From an uncultured Eubacteriales bacterium (GTDB taxonomy: Bacteria; Bacillota; Clostridia; Oscillospirales; Oscillospiraceae), in contig UQYT01000002.1 in NCBI GenBank assembly GCA_900545405.1, positions 1 through 64,000 on the forward strand: a DNA stretch of 64,000 nucleotides. The letters are read 5' to 3'. Under the pieces are notes generated by a model that was not told the DNA's origin, did no database searches, and saw only the letters and a program-made list of their open reading frames with translations. This document shows, one piece after another, positions 6,619-15,355 of this stretch; positions within the stretch are counted from its first letter, which is position 1; the number at the start of each line of letters is the position of its first letter. A program made the translations under genes and the position numbers.

Positions 6619-9246
6619 TTACGCGCGGGGGTTCTTGATCTGCGCCTGGGCAGCGGCCATGCGGGCGATGGGCACGCGGTAGGGGCTGCAGGAGACGTAG
6701 TCGAGGCCGACGCGGTGGCAGAACTCGACGCTGCTCGGCTCGCCGCCGTGCTCGCCGCAGATGCCGAGGTGGATGTCCGGGCGGGTGGCGCGGCCCAGCT
6801 TGCAGGCCATGTCGACCAGCTTGCCCACGCCGACCTGGTCGATGCGCTCGAATGGGTCGTTGTCGAAGATCTGCTTCTCGTAGTAGCTGGGCAGGAAGCT
6901 GCCGGCGTCGTCACGGGAGAAGCCGAAGGTCATCTGGGTCAGGTCGTTGGTGCCGAAGGAGAAGAACTCGGCCTCCTTGGCGATCTCGTCGGCGGTGAGG
7001 GCCGCGCGCGGGATCTCGATCATGGTGCCGACCAGGTATTTGAGGTCGCTGCCCTTCTCGGCCTTGACCTTCTCAGCGGTGGCCTTCACGATGTTGGAGA
7101 CGTACTTGAGCTCCTTGTACTCGCAGGTCAGCGGGATCATGATCTCGGGCACGATGTCGTAGCCGCACTCGTTCTTGACGTTGATGGCGGCCTCGATGAT
7201 GGCGCGGGTCTGCATCTCGGCGATCTCGGGGTACTTGACGGGCAGACGGCAGCCGCGGAAGCCCATCATCGGGTTGTTCTCGTGCAGGCTCTCGATGGTG
7301 CCCTTGACGTACTCATAGGTGAGGCCCATGTCCGCGGCGAGGGCCCTGATGTCCTCCTCGGCGGTGGGCAGGAACTCGTGCAGAGGGGGATCCAGCAGGC
7401 GGATGGTGACCGGGCGGCCCTCCATGGCCTTGTAGATGCCCTCAAAGTCGCTGCGCTGCATCGGGAGCAGCTTGGCGAGAGCGGCGGTGCGGTGCTCGAC
7501 GTCGGTGGAGAGGATCATCTCACGCATGGCCGGGATACGGTCGGCGTCGAAGAACATGTGCTCGGTACGGGTGAGGCCGATGCCCTCGGCGCCCAGGCGG
7601 ACGGCATTGGCGGCGTCGCGCGGGGTGTCGGCATTGGTGCGGACCTTGAGCTTGCGGATGGAGTCCGCCCAGCCCATGACGGTGGCAAAGTCGCCGCTGA
7701 TGGTGGCGTCGACGGTGGGGATGGCGCCGACATAGACGTTGCCGGTGTTGCCGTCGATGCTCATGACCTCGCCCTCGTTGACGCGGACGCCGGCGATGGT
7801 GAGATACTTCTCTTCCTCATTGATGTGCATGGCACCGCAGCCGGCGACGCAGCAGGCGCCCATGCCGCGGGCGACGACAGCAGCGTGGCTGGTACGGCCG
7901 CCGGTGGCGGTCAGGATGCCCTGGGCAACAGCCATGCCCTCGATGTCCTCGGGACTGGTGAAGTTGCGGACGAGCAGGACGGGGCCGTTCTTCGCGTGCT
8001 CCTTGACTTCCTCAGCGGTGAAGTAGACGGCGCCGCAGCCGGCTCCGGGGCTGGCGGGCAGGCCGGCGGCCACGGGGGTGGCGGCCTTCAGGGCCTTATC
8101 GTCAAAGCGCGGATGCAGAAGGGCGTTGATGGAGTTGGGGTCGATCTTGGCAATGGCCTCTTCCTTGGTGCACAGGCCCTCGTTGACCATGTCGACGGCG
8201 ACCTTGAAGGCGGCCTGCGCGGTGCGCTTGCCGTTGCGGGTCTGGAGCATGTAGAGCTTGCCCTGCTCTATGGTGAACTCCATGTCCTGCATATCCTTGT
8301 AGTGCTTCTCGAGGTTCTTGGCGACGGCGGCGAACTGGTCGTAGGCCGCGGCGTTGGTCTCGTGGAGCTGATCTATGGTCTGGGGGGTACGGATGCCGGC
8401 GACGACGTCCTCGCCCTGGGCGTTCATCAGGAACTCGCCGTAGAGCTTGTTCTCGCCGGTGGCGGGGTCACGGGAGAAGGCAACGCCGGTGCCGCAGTCG
8501 TTGCCCATGTTGCCGAAGACCATCATCTGCACGTTGACGGCGGTGCCCCAGGAGCTGGGGATGTCGTTCATGCGGCGGTAGGCGATGGCGCGCTCGTTCA
8601 TCCAGGAGCCGAACACGGCGCGGACGGCGGCCATGAGCTGTACCTTCGGGTCGGTCGGGAACTCCACGCCGGCAAGCTCCTTGTACAGGACCTTGAAGCG
8701 CTTGACCATCTCCTGCATGTCCTCGGCGGTGAGGCCGGCGTCGTTGTCAACGCCGCGCTTGGCCTTGAGCTCGTCCATGATGGCCTCGAACTTCAGGCGG
8801 TCGTAGCCCATCGCGACGTCGGAGAACATCATGATGAAGCGGCGGTAGCTGTCGTAAGCCCAGCGGACGTTGCCGCTCTTGGCAGCCAGGGTGGCGGCGA
8901 CCTCGTCGTTGATGCCGAGGTTCAGGATGGTGTCCATCATGCCGGGCATGGAGGCACGGGCGCCGGAACGGACGGAGACCAGCAGCGGGTTCTCCTTGTC
9001 GCCGAACTTCTTGCCGACGAGCGCTTCCATCTTGGCAAGGTACTCGAATATCTCAGCTTCGATCTCGGGGGCGATCTTCTCGCCGTCCTCGTAGTAACGG
9101 GTGCAGGCCTCGGTGGAGATGGTGAAGCCCTGAGGAACGGGCATGCCGATGTTCGTCATCTCGGCGAGGTTGGCGCCCTTGCCGCCAAGGAGCTCACGCA
9201 TGTTGGCGTTGCCCTCGGAAAACAGGTAAACGTACTTTTTGCTCAT
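6619..9246 (-). CDS. ppdK: Pyruvate, phosphate dikinase
   Basis: 875 residues, full length for the bacterial enzyme. It interconverts pyruvate + ATP + Pi with phosphoenolpyruvate + AMP + PPi and in anaerobic Clostridia commonly runs in glycolysis. Seen in order: N-terminal ATP-grasp domain (LLGGKGANLAEM, SVRSGARASMPGMMDT), swivelling domain with phospho-accepting histidine in GGRTSHAAVVARGMG (about residue 455), and C-terminal TIM barrel with GTNDLTQMTFGFSRDD and GICGEHGG carrying the catalytic cysteine. No PPDK regulatory protein lies nearby. The gene stands alone between a terminator and its own promoter. Confidence 0.97.
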   Translation of the reverse strand: MSKKYVYLFSEGNANMRELLGGKGANLAEMTNIGMPVPQGFTISTEACTRYYEDGEKIAPEIEAEIFEYLAKMEALVGKKFGDKENPLLVSVRSGARASMPGMMDTILNLGINDEVAATLAAKSGNVRWAYDSYRRFIMMFSDVAMGYDRLKFEAIMDELKAKRGVDNDAGLTAEDMQEMVKRFKVLYKELAGVEFPTDPKVQLMAAVRAVFGSWMNERAIAYRRMNDIPSSWGTAVNVQMMVFGNMGNDCGTGVAFSRDPATGENKLYGEFLMNAQGEDVVAGIRTPQTIDQLHETNAAAYDQFAAVAKNLEKHYKDMQDMEFTIEQGKLYMLQTRNGKRTAQAAFKVAVDMVNEGLCTKEEAIAKIDPNSINALLHPRFDDKALKAATPVAAGLPASPGAGCGAVYFTAEEVKEHAKNGPVLLVRNFTSPEDIEGMAVAQGILTATGGRTSHAAVVARGMGACCVAGCGAMHINEEEKYLTIAGVRVNEGEVMSIDGNTGNVYVGAIPTVDATISGDFATVMGWADSIRKLKVRTNADTPRDAANAVRLGAEGIGLTRTEHMFFDADRIPAMREMILSTDVEHRTAALAKLLPMQRSDFEGIYKAMEGRPVTIRLLDPPLHEFLPTAEEDIRALAADMGLTYEYVKGTIESLHENNPMMGFRGCRLPVKYPEIAEMQTRAIIEAAINVKNECGYDIVPEIMIPLTCEYKELKYVSNIVKATAEKVKAEKGSDLKYLVGTMIEIPRAALTADEIAKEAEFFSFGTNDLTQMTFGFSRDDAGSFLPSYYEKQIFDNDPFERIDQVGVGKLVDMACKLGRATRPDIHLGICGEHGGEPSSVEFCHRVGLDYVSCSPYRVPIARMAAAQAQIKNPRA

Positions 9247-9331
9247 CCTTCAACGTCCTTTCAGATATATATGAAGATTTGACCTAACAAGTGTTTTGAC
9301 ACGATTCAGACGTATCATACAACCCGTGGAA

Positions 9332-9360
9332 AGTATAACATCATTTTCCGCGCAGTTCAA
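9332..9360 (-). promoter_or_regulatory. Promoter of ppdK
   Basis: Minus-strand TTGAAC (9355-9360), 17-base spacer and TATACT (9332-9337), giving a leader of about 80 bases before the ppdK ATG. No regulatory motif was recognised in the rest of the gap 9247-9403. Confidence 0.65.
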
Positions 9361-9403
9361 GTAGAATATCAGCGTATTTCCGAACTCTCTTTAGGTGTTT
9401 TTG

Positions 9404-10273
9404 TTAATTTTCAGTTAAAAGTCCCGAGAGCGCGTCCGAGAGCCGGGCAAAGTCGGCGCAGGAGAGAGTCTCGCCCCTTGCGCGGGGGTCTATGCCCGCG
9501 CGCTCGAGCGCGGGGAGCACCAGGGGCTTGAGAGAGCCGAGGCCGTTGCCGAGGGCGTTGGAGAGGGTCTTGCGCCTCTGGGCGAAGGCGGCCTTCACGC
9601 AGCGGAACATGAGCGCCTCGTCCCGGACGGGGCAGAGCGGGGCGGTCCTCGGCGTGAGCCGCACGACCGAGGAGGTGACCTTCGGCCGGGGCATGAAGCA
9701 CTCGGGCGGCACGTCGAAGAGCCGCTCCGCCTCGCAGTGCCAGGTGAGGTACACCGTGAAGGCGCCGTAATCCGCCGTTCCGGGCGCGGCGGTGAGCCGG
9801 AGGGCCACCTCGCGCTGGATCATGACGGTGATGCGCTCGAATATGCCCGCGTCGATGAATTTGGCGAGCAGGGGGGTCGTGACGTTGTACGGCAGGTTTG
9901 CGCAGACCCGACAGCGCGCGCCGGGGAACTTCTCCCGCATGAGCGCGGCGAGGTCGAGCTTCAGCGCGTCGCCGGGGACGACCTCGGCGTTGGGGCGGTC
10001 CGCCAGCGTCTCTGCCAGGACGGGCAGGAGCATGCGGTCCAGCTCGACCGCCGCGACGTGCTCGGCCCGCTCCGCGAGCTCGACCGTCAGGCAGCCTACG
10101 CCGGGGCCTATCTCCAATACGGCGAGGCCCTCGGGCGAGCCCTCGCAGCCGGCCTCGGCGATGCGCCGGGGCACGGAGGGCTCTATGAGGAAATTCTGCC
10201 CCAGGGCCTTGGAAAAATGCACGCCGTGCCGCTCCATGAGCGCACGGATGTCGTTCGGACTCGTCAGACGCAC
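9404..10273 (-). CDS. rsmA: 16S rRNA dimethyladenosine transferase RsmA (KsgA)
   Basis: 289 residues. It dimethylates the two adjacent adenosines in the helix 45 loop of 16S rRNA using SAM. Visible: GQNFLIE near residue 24, the SAM-binding LEIGPGVGCLTVELAE motif, the catalytic NLPYNVTTPLL motif (the N-L-P-Y class), and a C-terminal FAQRRKTLSNAL block typical of the family. The start is a GTG five bases after AGGAGG, and it overlaps the last ten bases of the pantothenate kinase gene in another frame. The open frame continues much further upstream, but that part is only the other strand reading of coaW. Last gene of the ylxM operon. Confidence 0.93.
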   Translation of the reverse strand: MRLTSPNDIRALMERHGVHFSKALGQNFLIEPSVPRRIAEAGCEGSPEGLAVLEIGPGVGCLTVELAERAEHVAAVELDRMLLPVLAETLADRPNAEVVPGDALKLDLAALMREKFPGARCRVCANLPYNVTTPLLAKFIDAGIFERITVMIQREVALRLTAAPGTADYGAFTVYLTWHCEAERLFDVPPECFMPRPKVTSSVVRLTPRTAPLCPVRDEALMFRCVKAAFAQRRKTLSNALGNGLGSLKPLVLPALERAGIDPRARGETLSCADFARLSDALSGLLTEN

Positions 10274-11058
10274 ATTGCCCTCCTTGCCGCGCCTATCGCG
10301 GTGGCGCAGGCGCTGTGCTCCGGGATGAGGAAGTCCCTGCCGTAGACCCTCTGGAACTTGGCGAAGTTCGCCCGCGAGGGCTCCGTATCCGCCATCGCGC
10401 CGATGACGGCCACGCTCTCGGCCCCGCTGCTGGAGCAGGCGAGCAGGCTCATCGTGCCGATGACCTGAAGCACCAGGTTCGCGAGGCCCGCGGCCCAGTC
10501 GGCGTCCGTGGCCATGGGGTCGAGCCGCGCGAGGTTGGAGGCGGTTATCTCCGGGTCGAGTATGCCGTAGCTCTCGACAAAGTCGCCGATGAGGAGGTCC
10601 ACCCTGCCGCAGTCGCCGTCCATGGCCATGTGGTCGAAGCGGCGCATGTCGCGCTCGCCGAGCACCTTGACGGCGAGGCCCTTGAGCGTGCCGCCGCCGA
10701 CGCCCGTGCCGCAAAGGTGGGTGTAGACCCCGCCCTTCGCGTGGACGAAGGCCGTGCCCGTGCCTATGCTGGCGACGATGAGGTTGTCGCGGCCGGTGAG
10801 GGAGCAGGCGCCCTCGCCTATGGAGTCCGGCTCCGGTATGTACTTCACCGGACGCCCCAGCCGCTCGAGGCCGGAGCTCTTGGCGGAGAGCCCCGTGAGC
10901 GCGATGAGCTCTGCCTGAACTGCGTCTATGCCCAGACGCTCCAGCAGCGCGGGGATGTCCCCGCCCCGGCCGTGCTCGTAGTGCGTGAAGGCGACCTCGC
11001 CGCCCTCCAGCACGCAGACCTTGACCGCGGAAGCGCCCATGTCAACGCCGATTATCAT
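10264..11058 (-). CDS. coaW: Type II pantothenate kinase (CoaW)
   Basis: 264 residues, eukaryotic/staphylococcal-type pantothenate kinase fold (acetate and sugar kinase superfamily). It phosphorylates pantothenate in the first step of CoA synthesis. Seen: the phosphate-1 motif IIGVDMGASAVKV at the N-terminus, the adenosine/phosphate-2 region SIGTGTAFVH, the GTGVGGGTLKGL glycine loop at about residue 118 and a C-terminal AIGAARRAM helix. Length matches the family. Type II enzymes are typically little inhibited by CoA. It lies 14 bases after trmD and overlaps rsmA, so it belongs to the same transcript. Confidence 0.9.
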   Translation of the reverse strand: MIIGVDMGASAVKVCVLEGGEVAFTHYEHGRGGDIPALLERLGIDAVQAELIALTGLSAKSSGLERLGRPVKYIPEPDSIGEGACSLTGRDNLIVASIGTGTAFVHAKGGVYTHLCGTGVGGGTLKGLAVKVLGERDMRRFDHMAMDGDCGRVDLLIGDFVESYGILDPEITASNLARLDPMATDADWAAGLANLVLQVIGTMSLLACSSSGAESVAVIGAMADTEPSRANFAKFQRVYGRDFLIPEHSACATAIGAARRAMCV

Positions 11059-11072
11059 TGGATGACCCCCTG

Positions 11073-12365
11073 TCAGATGAGCTTTTCATAGGCGTTCCGC
11101 CTGGAGTCGTGGCCGGGGTCCATCAGGCTCACGTCCACCTCGCCGCAGTAGGTGAAGCCGACCTTCTCCGCGAGGCGGTTCATGGCCCGGTTGTCGCGGT
11201 GAGTGTCCACGCGGACGGAGGCCTTGCCCATGCCGGCCGCGAGGTCGAAGGCGAGGGAGAACATGTCCCGCGCGAGGCGCGTGCCGCGGTATTTGTCGGA
11301 GATCATCGCGCGGTGGACGACGGCGTAGTTGTCGCCCTCGGTGAGCCAGGCGCCGTCTATGGCGTCGTAGCTCAGCTCGTGCCGCATGGAGATGCAGCAG
11401 TAGCCCGCGAGCTCGCCCTCGTGCTCGAACACCCAGCCCTGGCCGAACTCTATGTCCGTGAGCAGCACCTTCTCCGTCGGGTAGCCGTCCTGCCACTGGT
11501 CCACGCCGCTCTCGCGCAGATAGCGCTGGGCCTGGGCGACTATCTGCATTATTCCCGGCACGTCCGCCTCTTCTGCGCGCCGGGGGTCGAAGCGGAGCTT
11601 CTCGCCCTCCGGCAGGCGCTCGTATTTGATCTCGTCAAGCAGTTTCTTGTCCATTTTGTCCGTAAGCTCCAGTTTCTCAAACATATCGGGCCGCTTGTCC
11701 AGCGTGCGCTCTAGCTGCTTTTTGCGCCGCCACTTCGCCACCAGGGCGTGGTCGCCGGTGAGCAGCACCTCGGGCACGGCGCGGCCCTCCCAGACCTCGG
11801 GGCGGGTGTACTGCGGGTACTCGAGCAGGCCGTCCCAGTGGCTCTCGCCGGTGTAGCACTCCTCGTCGGCGAGCACGCCCGGCACCATGCGGCAGACGCA
11901 GTCCGCCACGGCCATGGCCGCTATCTCCCCGCCCGTGAGCACAAAGTCGCCCAGCGAGATCTCCTCGTCCACGCACTCCTCTATGAAGCGCTCATCTATG
12001 CCCTCGTAGTGGCCGCAGACGAGGACGAGGTGGTCGTAATCGCGGCGCAGGCGCTTGGCCTCCTGCTGGTTGAAGGGCTTGCCCTGCGGCGACATGTATA
12101 TGACCCGGCTGCGGCGCTTGCCGGCCTTGGTCATGATGTCATCAAGGCAGCTCTTGAGCGGCTGGGCCATCATGATGAGCCCCCAGCCGCCGCCGTAGGG
12201 GTAGTCGTCCACCTGCATCTGCTTGTTCTCGGTGTAGTCGCGTATCTGGACGCAGTTTATCTCCACAGCGCCCTTCTTCGCCGCGCGGCCGATGATGCTC
12301 TCGCCCAGCACGGAGCTCATGCTGCCCGGGAACAGGGTCATGATATCTATCCTGTAAGGCTCCAC
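11073..12365 (-). CDS. trmD: tRNA (guanine-37 N1) methyltransferase TrmD fused to a GNAT acetyltransferase
   Basis: 430 residues against about 240-250 for ordinary TrmD. Residues 1-245 are a complete TrmD: IDIMTLFPG start, QVDDYPYGGGWG, VCGHYEGIDERF and the GDFVLTGGE trefoil-knot SAM site, and a SHWDGLLEYPQYTRPE block. Residues about 265-415 are a GNAT acetyltransferase with WVFEHEGELAGYCCI, MISDKYRGTRLARDMF in the acetyl-CoA loop region and NRAMNRLAEKVGFTYCG. The start is GTG, supported by family alignment from residue 4 and by position one base after rimM. The acetylation target is unknown; it need not be tRNA. Confidence 0.93.
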   Translation of the reverse strand: MEPYRIDIMTLFPGSMSSVLGESIIGRAAKKGAVEINCVQIRDYTENKQMQVDDYPYGGGWGLIMMAQPLKSCLDDIMTKAGKRRSRVIYMSPQGKPFNQQEAKRLRRDYDHLVLVCGHYEGIDERFIEECVDEEISLGDFVLTGGEIAAMAVADCVCRMVPGVLADEECYTGESHWDGLLEYPQYTRPEVWEGRAVPEVLLTGDHALVAKWRRKKQLERTLDKRPDMFEKLELTDKMDKKLLDEIKYERLPEGEKLRFDPRRAEEADVPGIMQIVAQAQRYLRESGVDQWQDGYPTEKVLLTDIEFGQGWVFEHEGELAGYCCISMRHELSYDAIDGAWLTEGDNYAVVHRAMISDKYRGTRLARDMFSLAFDLAAGMGKASVRVDTHRDNRAMNRLAEKVGFTYCGEVDVSLMDPGHDSRRNAYEKLI

Positions 12366-12366
12366 T

Positions 12367-12852
12367 CTACATCCCCTCTATGAGCCGGACGGTGATGACG
12401 CCCGCGTCCGCGTCCGTGCTGAGTATGAACTCCGGCACCGCGGGTATTAGCCTCTCGCGCTCGCCGCGCACGACGTAGACGAGGGAGGCGGGGGCGTCTA
12501 TGACCTCCGTGAGCTCTCCCACGCGCTCGCCGGACTCGGTGACGACCTCGGCGCCGATTATGTCCTGAATGAAATAGCCGCCCTCGGGCAGCTTTGCGTC
12601 GGCCCGGTCTATGAAGACGCGCCTGCCCTTGAGCCGCATGGCGGCGTTCACGTCCTCCACGCCCTCGAGCGCGGCGAGGACGGTGCCCTTGTGCACGCGG
12701 GAGGAGCGCACCCGGACCGGTTTGCCGTCTATATACAGTGTGCGGAACGCGGCCAGGAACTCCGCGGAGTCCGTCCAGGGGAGGATCTTTATCTCGCCCC
12801 TGACGCCGTGGGTGTTCACTATCTCGCCCGCTTCGATAAATCTCTCTTTCAT
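12367..12852 (-). CDS. rimM: Ribosome maturation factor RimM
   Basis: 161 residues. It assists late maturation of the 30S subunit head by binding S19. The N-terminal barrel has the family stretch AGEIVNTHGVRGEIKI, and the C-terminal PRC-barrel domain contains GYFIQDIIGAEV and VRGERERLIPAVPEFI. Length is normal. It begins after the khpA hairpin and ends one base before the trmD start, so translation of the two is coupled. Confidence 0.93.
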   Translation of the reverse strand: MKERFIEAGEIVNTHGVRGEIKILPWTDSAEFLAAFRTLYIDGKPVRVRSSRVHKGTVLAALEGVEDVNAAMRLKGRRVFIDRADAKLPEGGYFIQDIIGAEVVTESGERVGELTEVIDAPASLVYVVRGERERLIPAVPEFILSTDADAGVITVRLIEGM

Positions 12853-12880
12853 ACCGGAACCACCTTTTCAAAAAGCAAGC

Positions 12881-12908
12881 TAAGGGAGGCGCAAAAACGC
12901 CTCCCTTA
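12881..12908 (-). terminator. Intra-operon hairpin after khpA
   Basis: A perfect 11-base stem (TAAGGGAGGCG and its complement) with a 6-base loop lies right after the khpA stop codon. On the minus strand it is followed by GCTTGCTTTTTG, a modest U-tract. It may be an attenuator that lowers rimM-trmD relative to rpsP-khpA, or a processing site. Confidence 0.6.
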
Positions 12909-12911
12909 AGC

Positions 12912-13142
12912 TCAGTCCATGATCTCCACGGACACCTTTTTGCCCTTTCTCTGGGCGACGGCCTTCATGAGAACGCGGATCTCCTTGACGATCCGGCCCT
13001 GACGGCCGATGACCTTGCCCATATCGCCCTCGGCGACCCTGACCTCAAAGACGGTCTCGCCCTCGGCTTTGCGCTCGGTCACGGAGACCTCGTCGGGATT
13101 CTCGACGAGACTCTGTATGATGTAGGTCAAAAGTTCTTTCAT
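12912..13142 (-). CDS. khpA: KH-domain RNA-binding protein KhpA
   Basis: 76 residues, a single KH domain with the GxxG loop in KVIGRQGRIVKEIR. In Gram-positive bacteria KhpA pairs with KhpB/Jag and binds many RNAs, affecting cell elongation and division. It occupies its usual place between rpsP and rimM. The KhpB partner is not in the window. Confidence 0.93.
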   Translation of the reverse strand: MKELLTYIIQSLVENPDEVSVTERKAEGETVFEVRVAEGDMGKVIGRQGRIVKEIRVLMKAVAQRKGKKVSVEIMD

Positions 13143-13159
13143 CGTTTAGTTGCAGCTCC

Positions 13160-13396
13160 TTAAGCTTCCGCCTTTTTGAGCAGGCCCCTGACGGTGTCGG
13201 TCGGCTGGGCGCCGTTGGCGATCCAGTACTTGGCGCGCTCGAGATCCACCTTGAGCTTCTCGCTGTCCGCGAGGGGGTCATAGGTGCCGATCTCCTCGAT
13301 GAACCTGCCGTCGCGCGGGCTGCGGGAATCCGCGACCACGATGCGGTAGTAGGGAGCCTTCTTAGCGCCCATCCTGCGAAGTCTGATCTTGACCAT
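13160..13396 (-). CDS. rpsP: 30S ribosomal protein S16
   Basis: 78 residues. The N-terminus MVKIRLRRMGAKKAPYYRIV and the middle RDGRFIEEIGTYDP block are diagnostic of S16. Length is normal for Firmicutes. It lies between ffh and khpA in the standard Clostridia order, preceded by a strong purine-rich ribosome binding site. Confidence 0.97.
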   Translation of the reverse strand: MVKIRLRRMGAKKAPYYRIVVADSRSPRDGRFIEEIGTYDPLADSEKLKVDLERAKYWIANGAQPTDTVRGLLKKAEA

Positions 13397-13458
13397 TTAT
13401 TTTCACCTCCGTTTGATTTTTCTTGTATGTCATGCCGCCTTGGCGGTCATAACCGGTC

Positions 13459-14823
<1,365 letters not shown>

Positions 14824-14836
14824 TGTGATACCTCCG

Positions 14837-15193
14837 TCAGTCGTCCAAGCCGCGCAGCGCGTCTATCACCTCGCGGGATATCCGCCTGGCCGCCGCGTCG
14901 GGCGAATCGAGCAGGGCGGAGAGCCGGTTCTCTATGTCCGCGAGCGCCTCACGCCTCGCGGCGAACCGCGCCACCAGCCCGGTCTTGGCCTCGATCTCCT
15001 TCAGCGTCGCCTCCGCGCGCTTTATGATGTCCCACACGCCCTGCCGCGATATGCCCGTAAGTGCCGCGATCTCGGCGAGGGAAAGGTCCTCGTTGTAGTG
15101 CAGGTCGAAATACTCCCGCTGCTTGTCCGTAAGCAGCTCGCCGTAAAAGTCGAAGAGCATCGTCCTGAGTACGGGATCCTCCGCCACTTCCAA
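14837..15193 (-). CDS. ylxM: YlxM/p13-like SRP-associated DNA-binding protein
   Basis: 118 residues. A sigma-70 region 4-like helix-turn-helix is clear: LTDKQREYFDLHYNEDLS, then LAEIAALTGISRQGVWDIIKRAE. YlxM stimulates or modulates SRP function in Gram-positive bacteria and is normally encoded just upstream of ffh, as here. The C-terminal 40 residues are probably helical. First gene of the operon that runs to rsmA. Its leader carries a short palindrome. Confidence 0.9.
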   Translation of the reverse strand: MEVAEDPVLRTMLFDFYGELLTDKQREYFDLHYNEDLSLAEIAALTGISRQGVWDIIKRAEATLKEIEAKTGLVARFAARREALADIENRLSALLDSPDAAARRISREVIDALRGLDD

Positions 15194-15206
15194 GCCACCT
15201 CCCGGG

Positions 15207-15228
15207 TGTAAAGCAAGGCCGCTTTACA
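15207..15228 (-). promoter_or_regulatory. Palindrome at the ylxM transcription start
   Basis: Perfect 8-base inverted arms TGTAAAGC/GCTTTACA with a 6-base spacer lie right after the predicted transcription start and before the ylxM ribosome binding site. It could be an operator or a stabilising 5' hairpin in the mRNA. Confidence 0.5.
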
Positions 15229-15237
15229 GCCTCAGTG

Positions 15238-15266
15238 ATTATACACGCACGGCGCGCCGCTGTCAA
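15238..15266 (-). promoter_or_regulatory. Consensus promoter of the ylxM-ffh-rpsP-khpA-rimM-trmD-coaW-rsmA operon
   Basis: Minus-strand TTGACA (15261-15266), exactly 17 bases, TATAAT (15238-15243). This is a perfect housekeeping promoter, in keeping with the translation and secretion genes downstream. Confidence 0.9.
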
Positions 15267-15355
15267 GTGTTTTTCTTTAACACCCCGCCGGTATACGAAG
15301 CGCCCGGGCGGGGAAAAGTAACTCTTGCGAATTTACAAAAAGACAGGTGATATAC

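Noticed and set aside
6397..9282. Very long open frame on the plus strand opposite ppdK
   Set aside because: It is the complement reading of a clear ppdK gene. Its composition (Gly/Val/Asp/Ala-rich, no motifs) is typical of antisense frames in GC-rich DNA, and it has no ribosome binding site.
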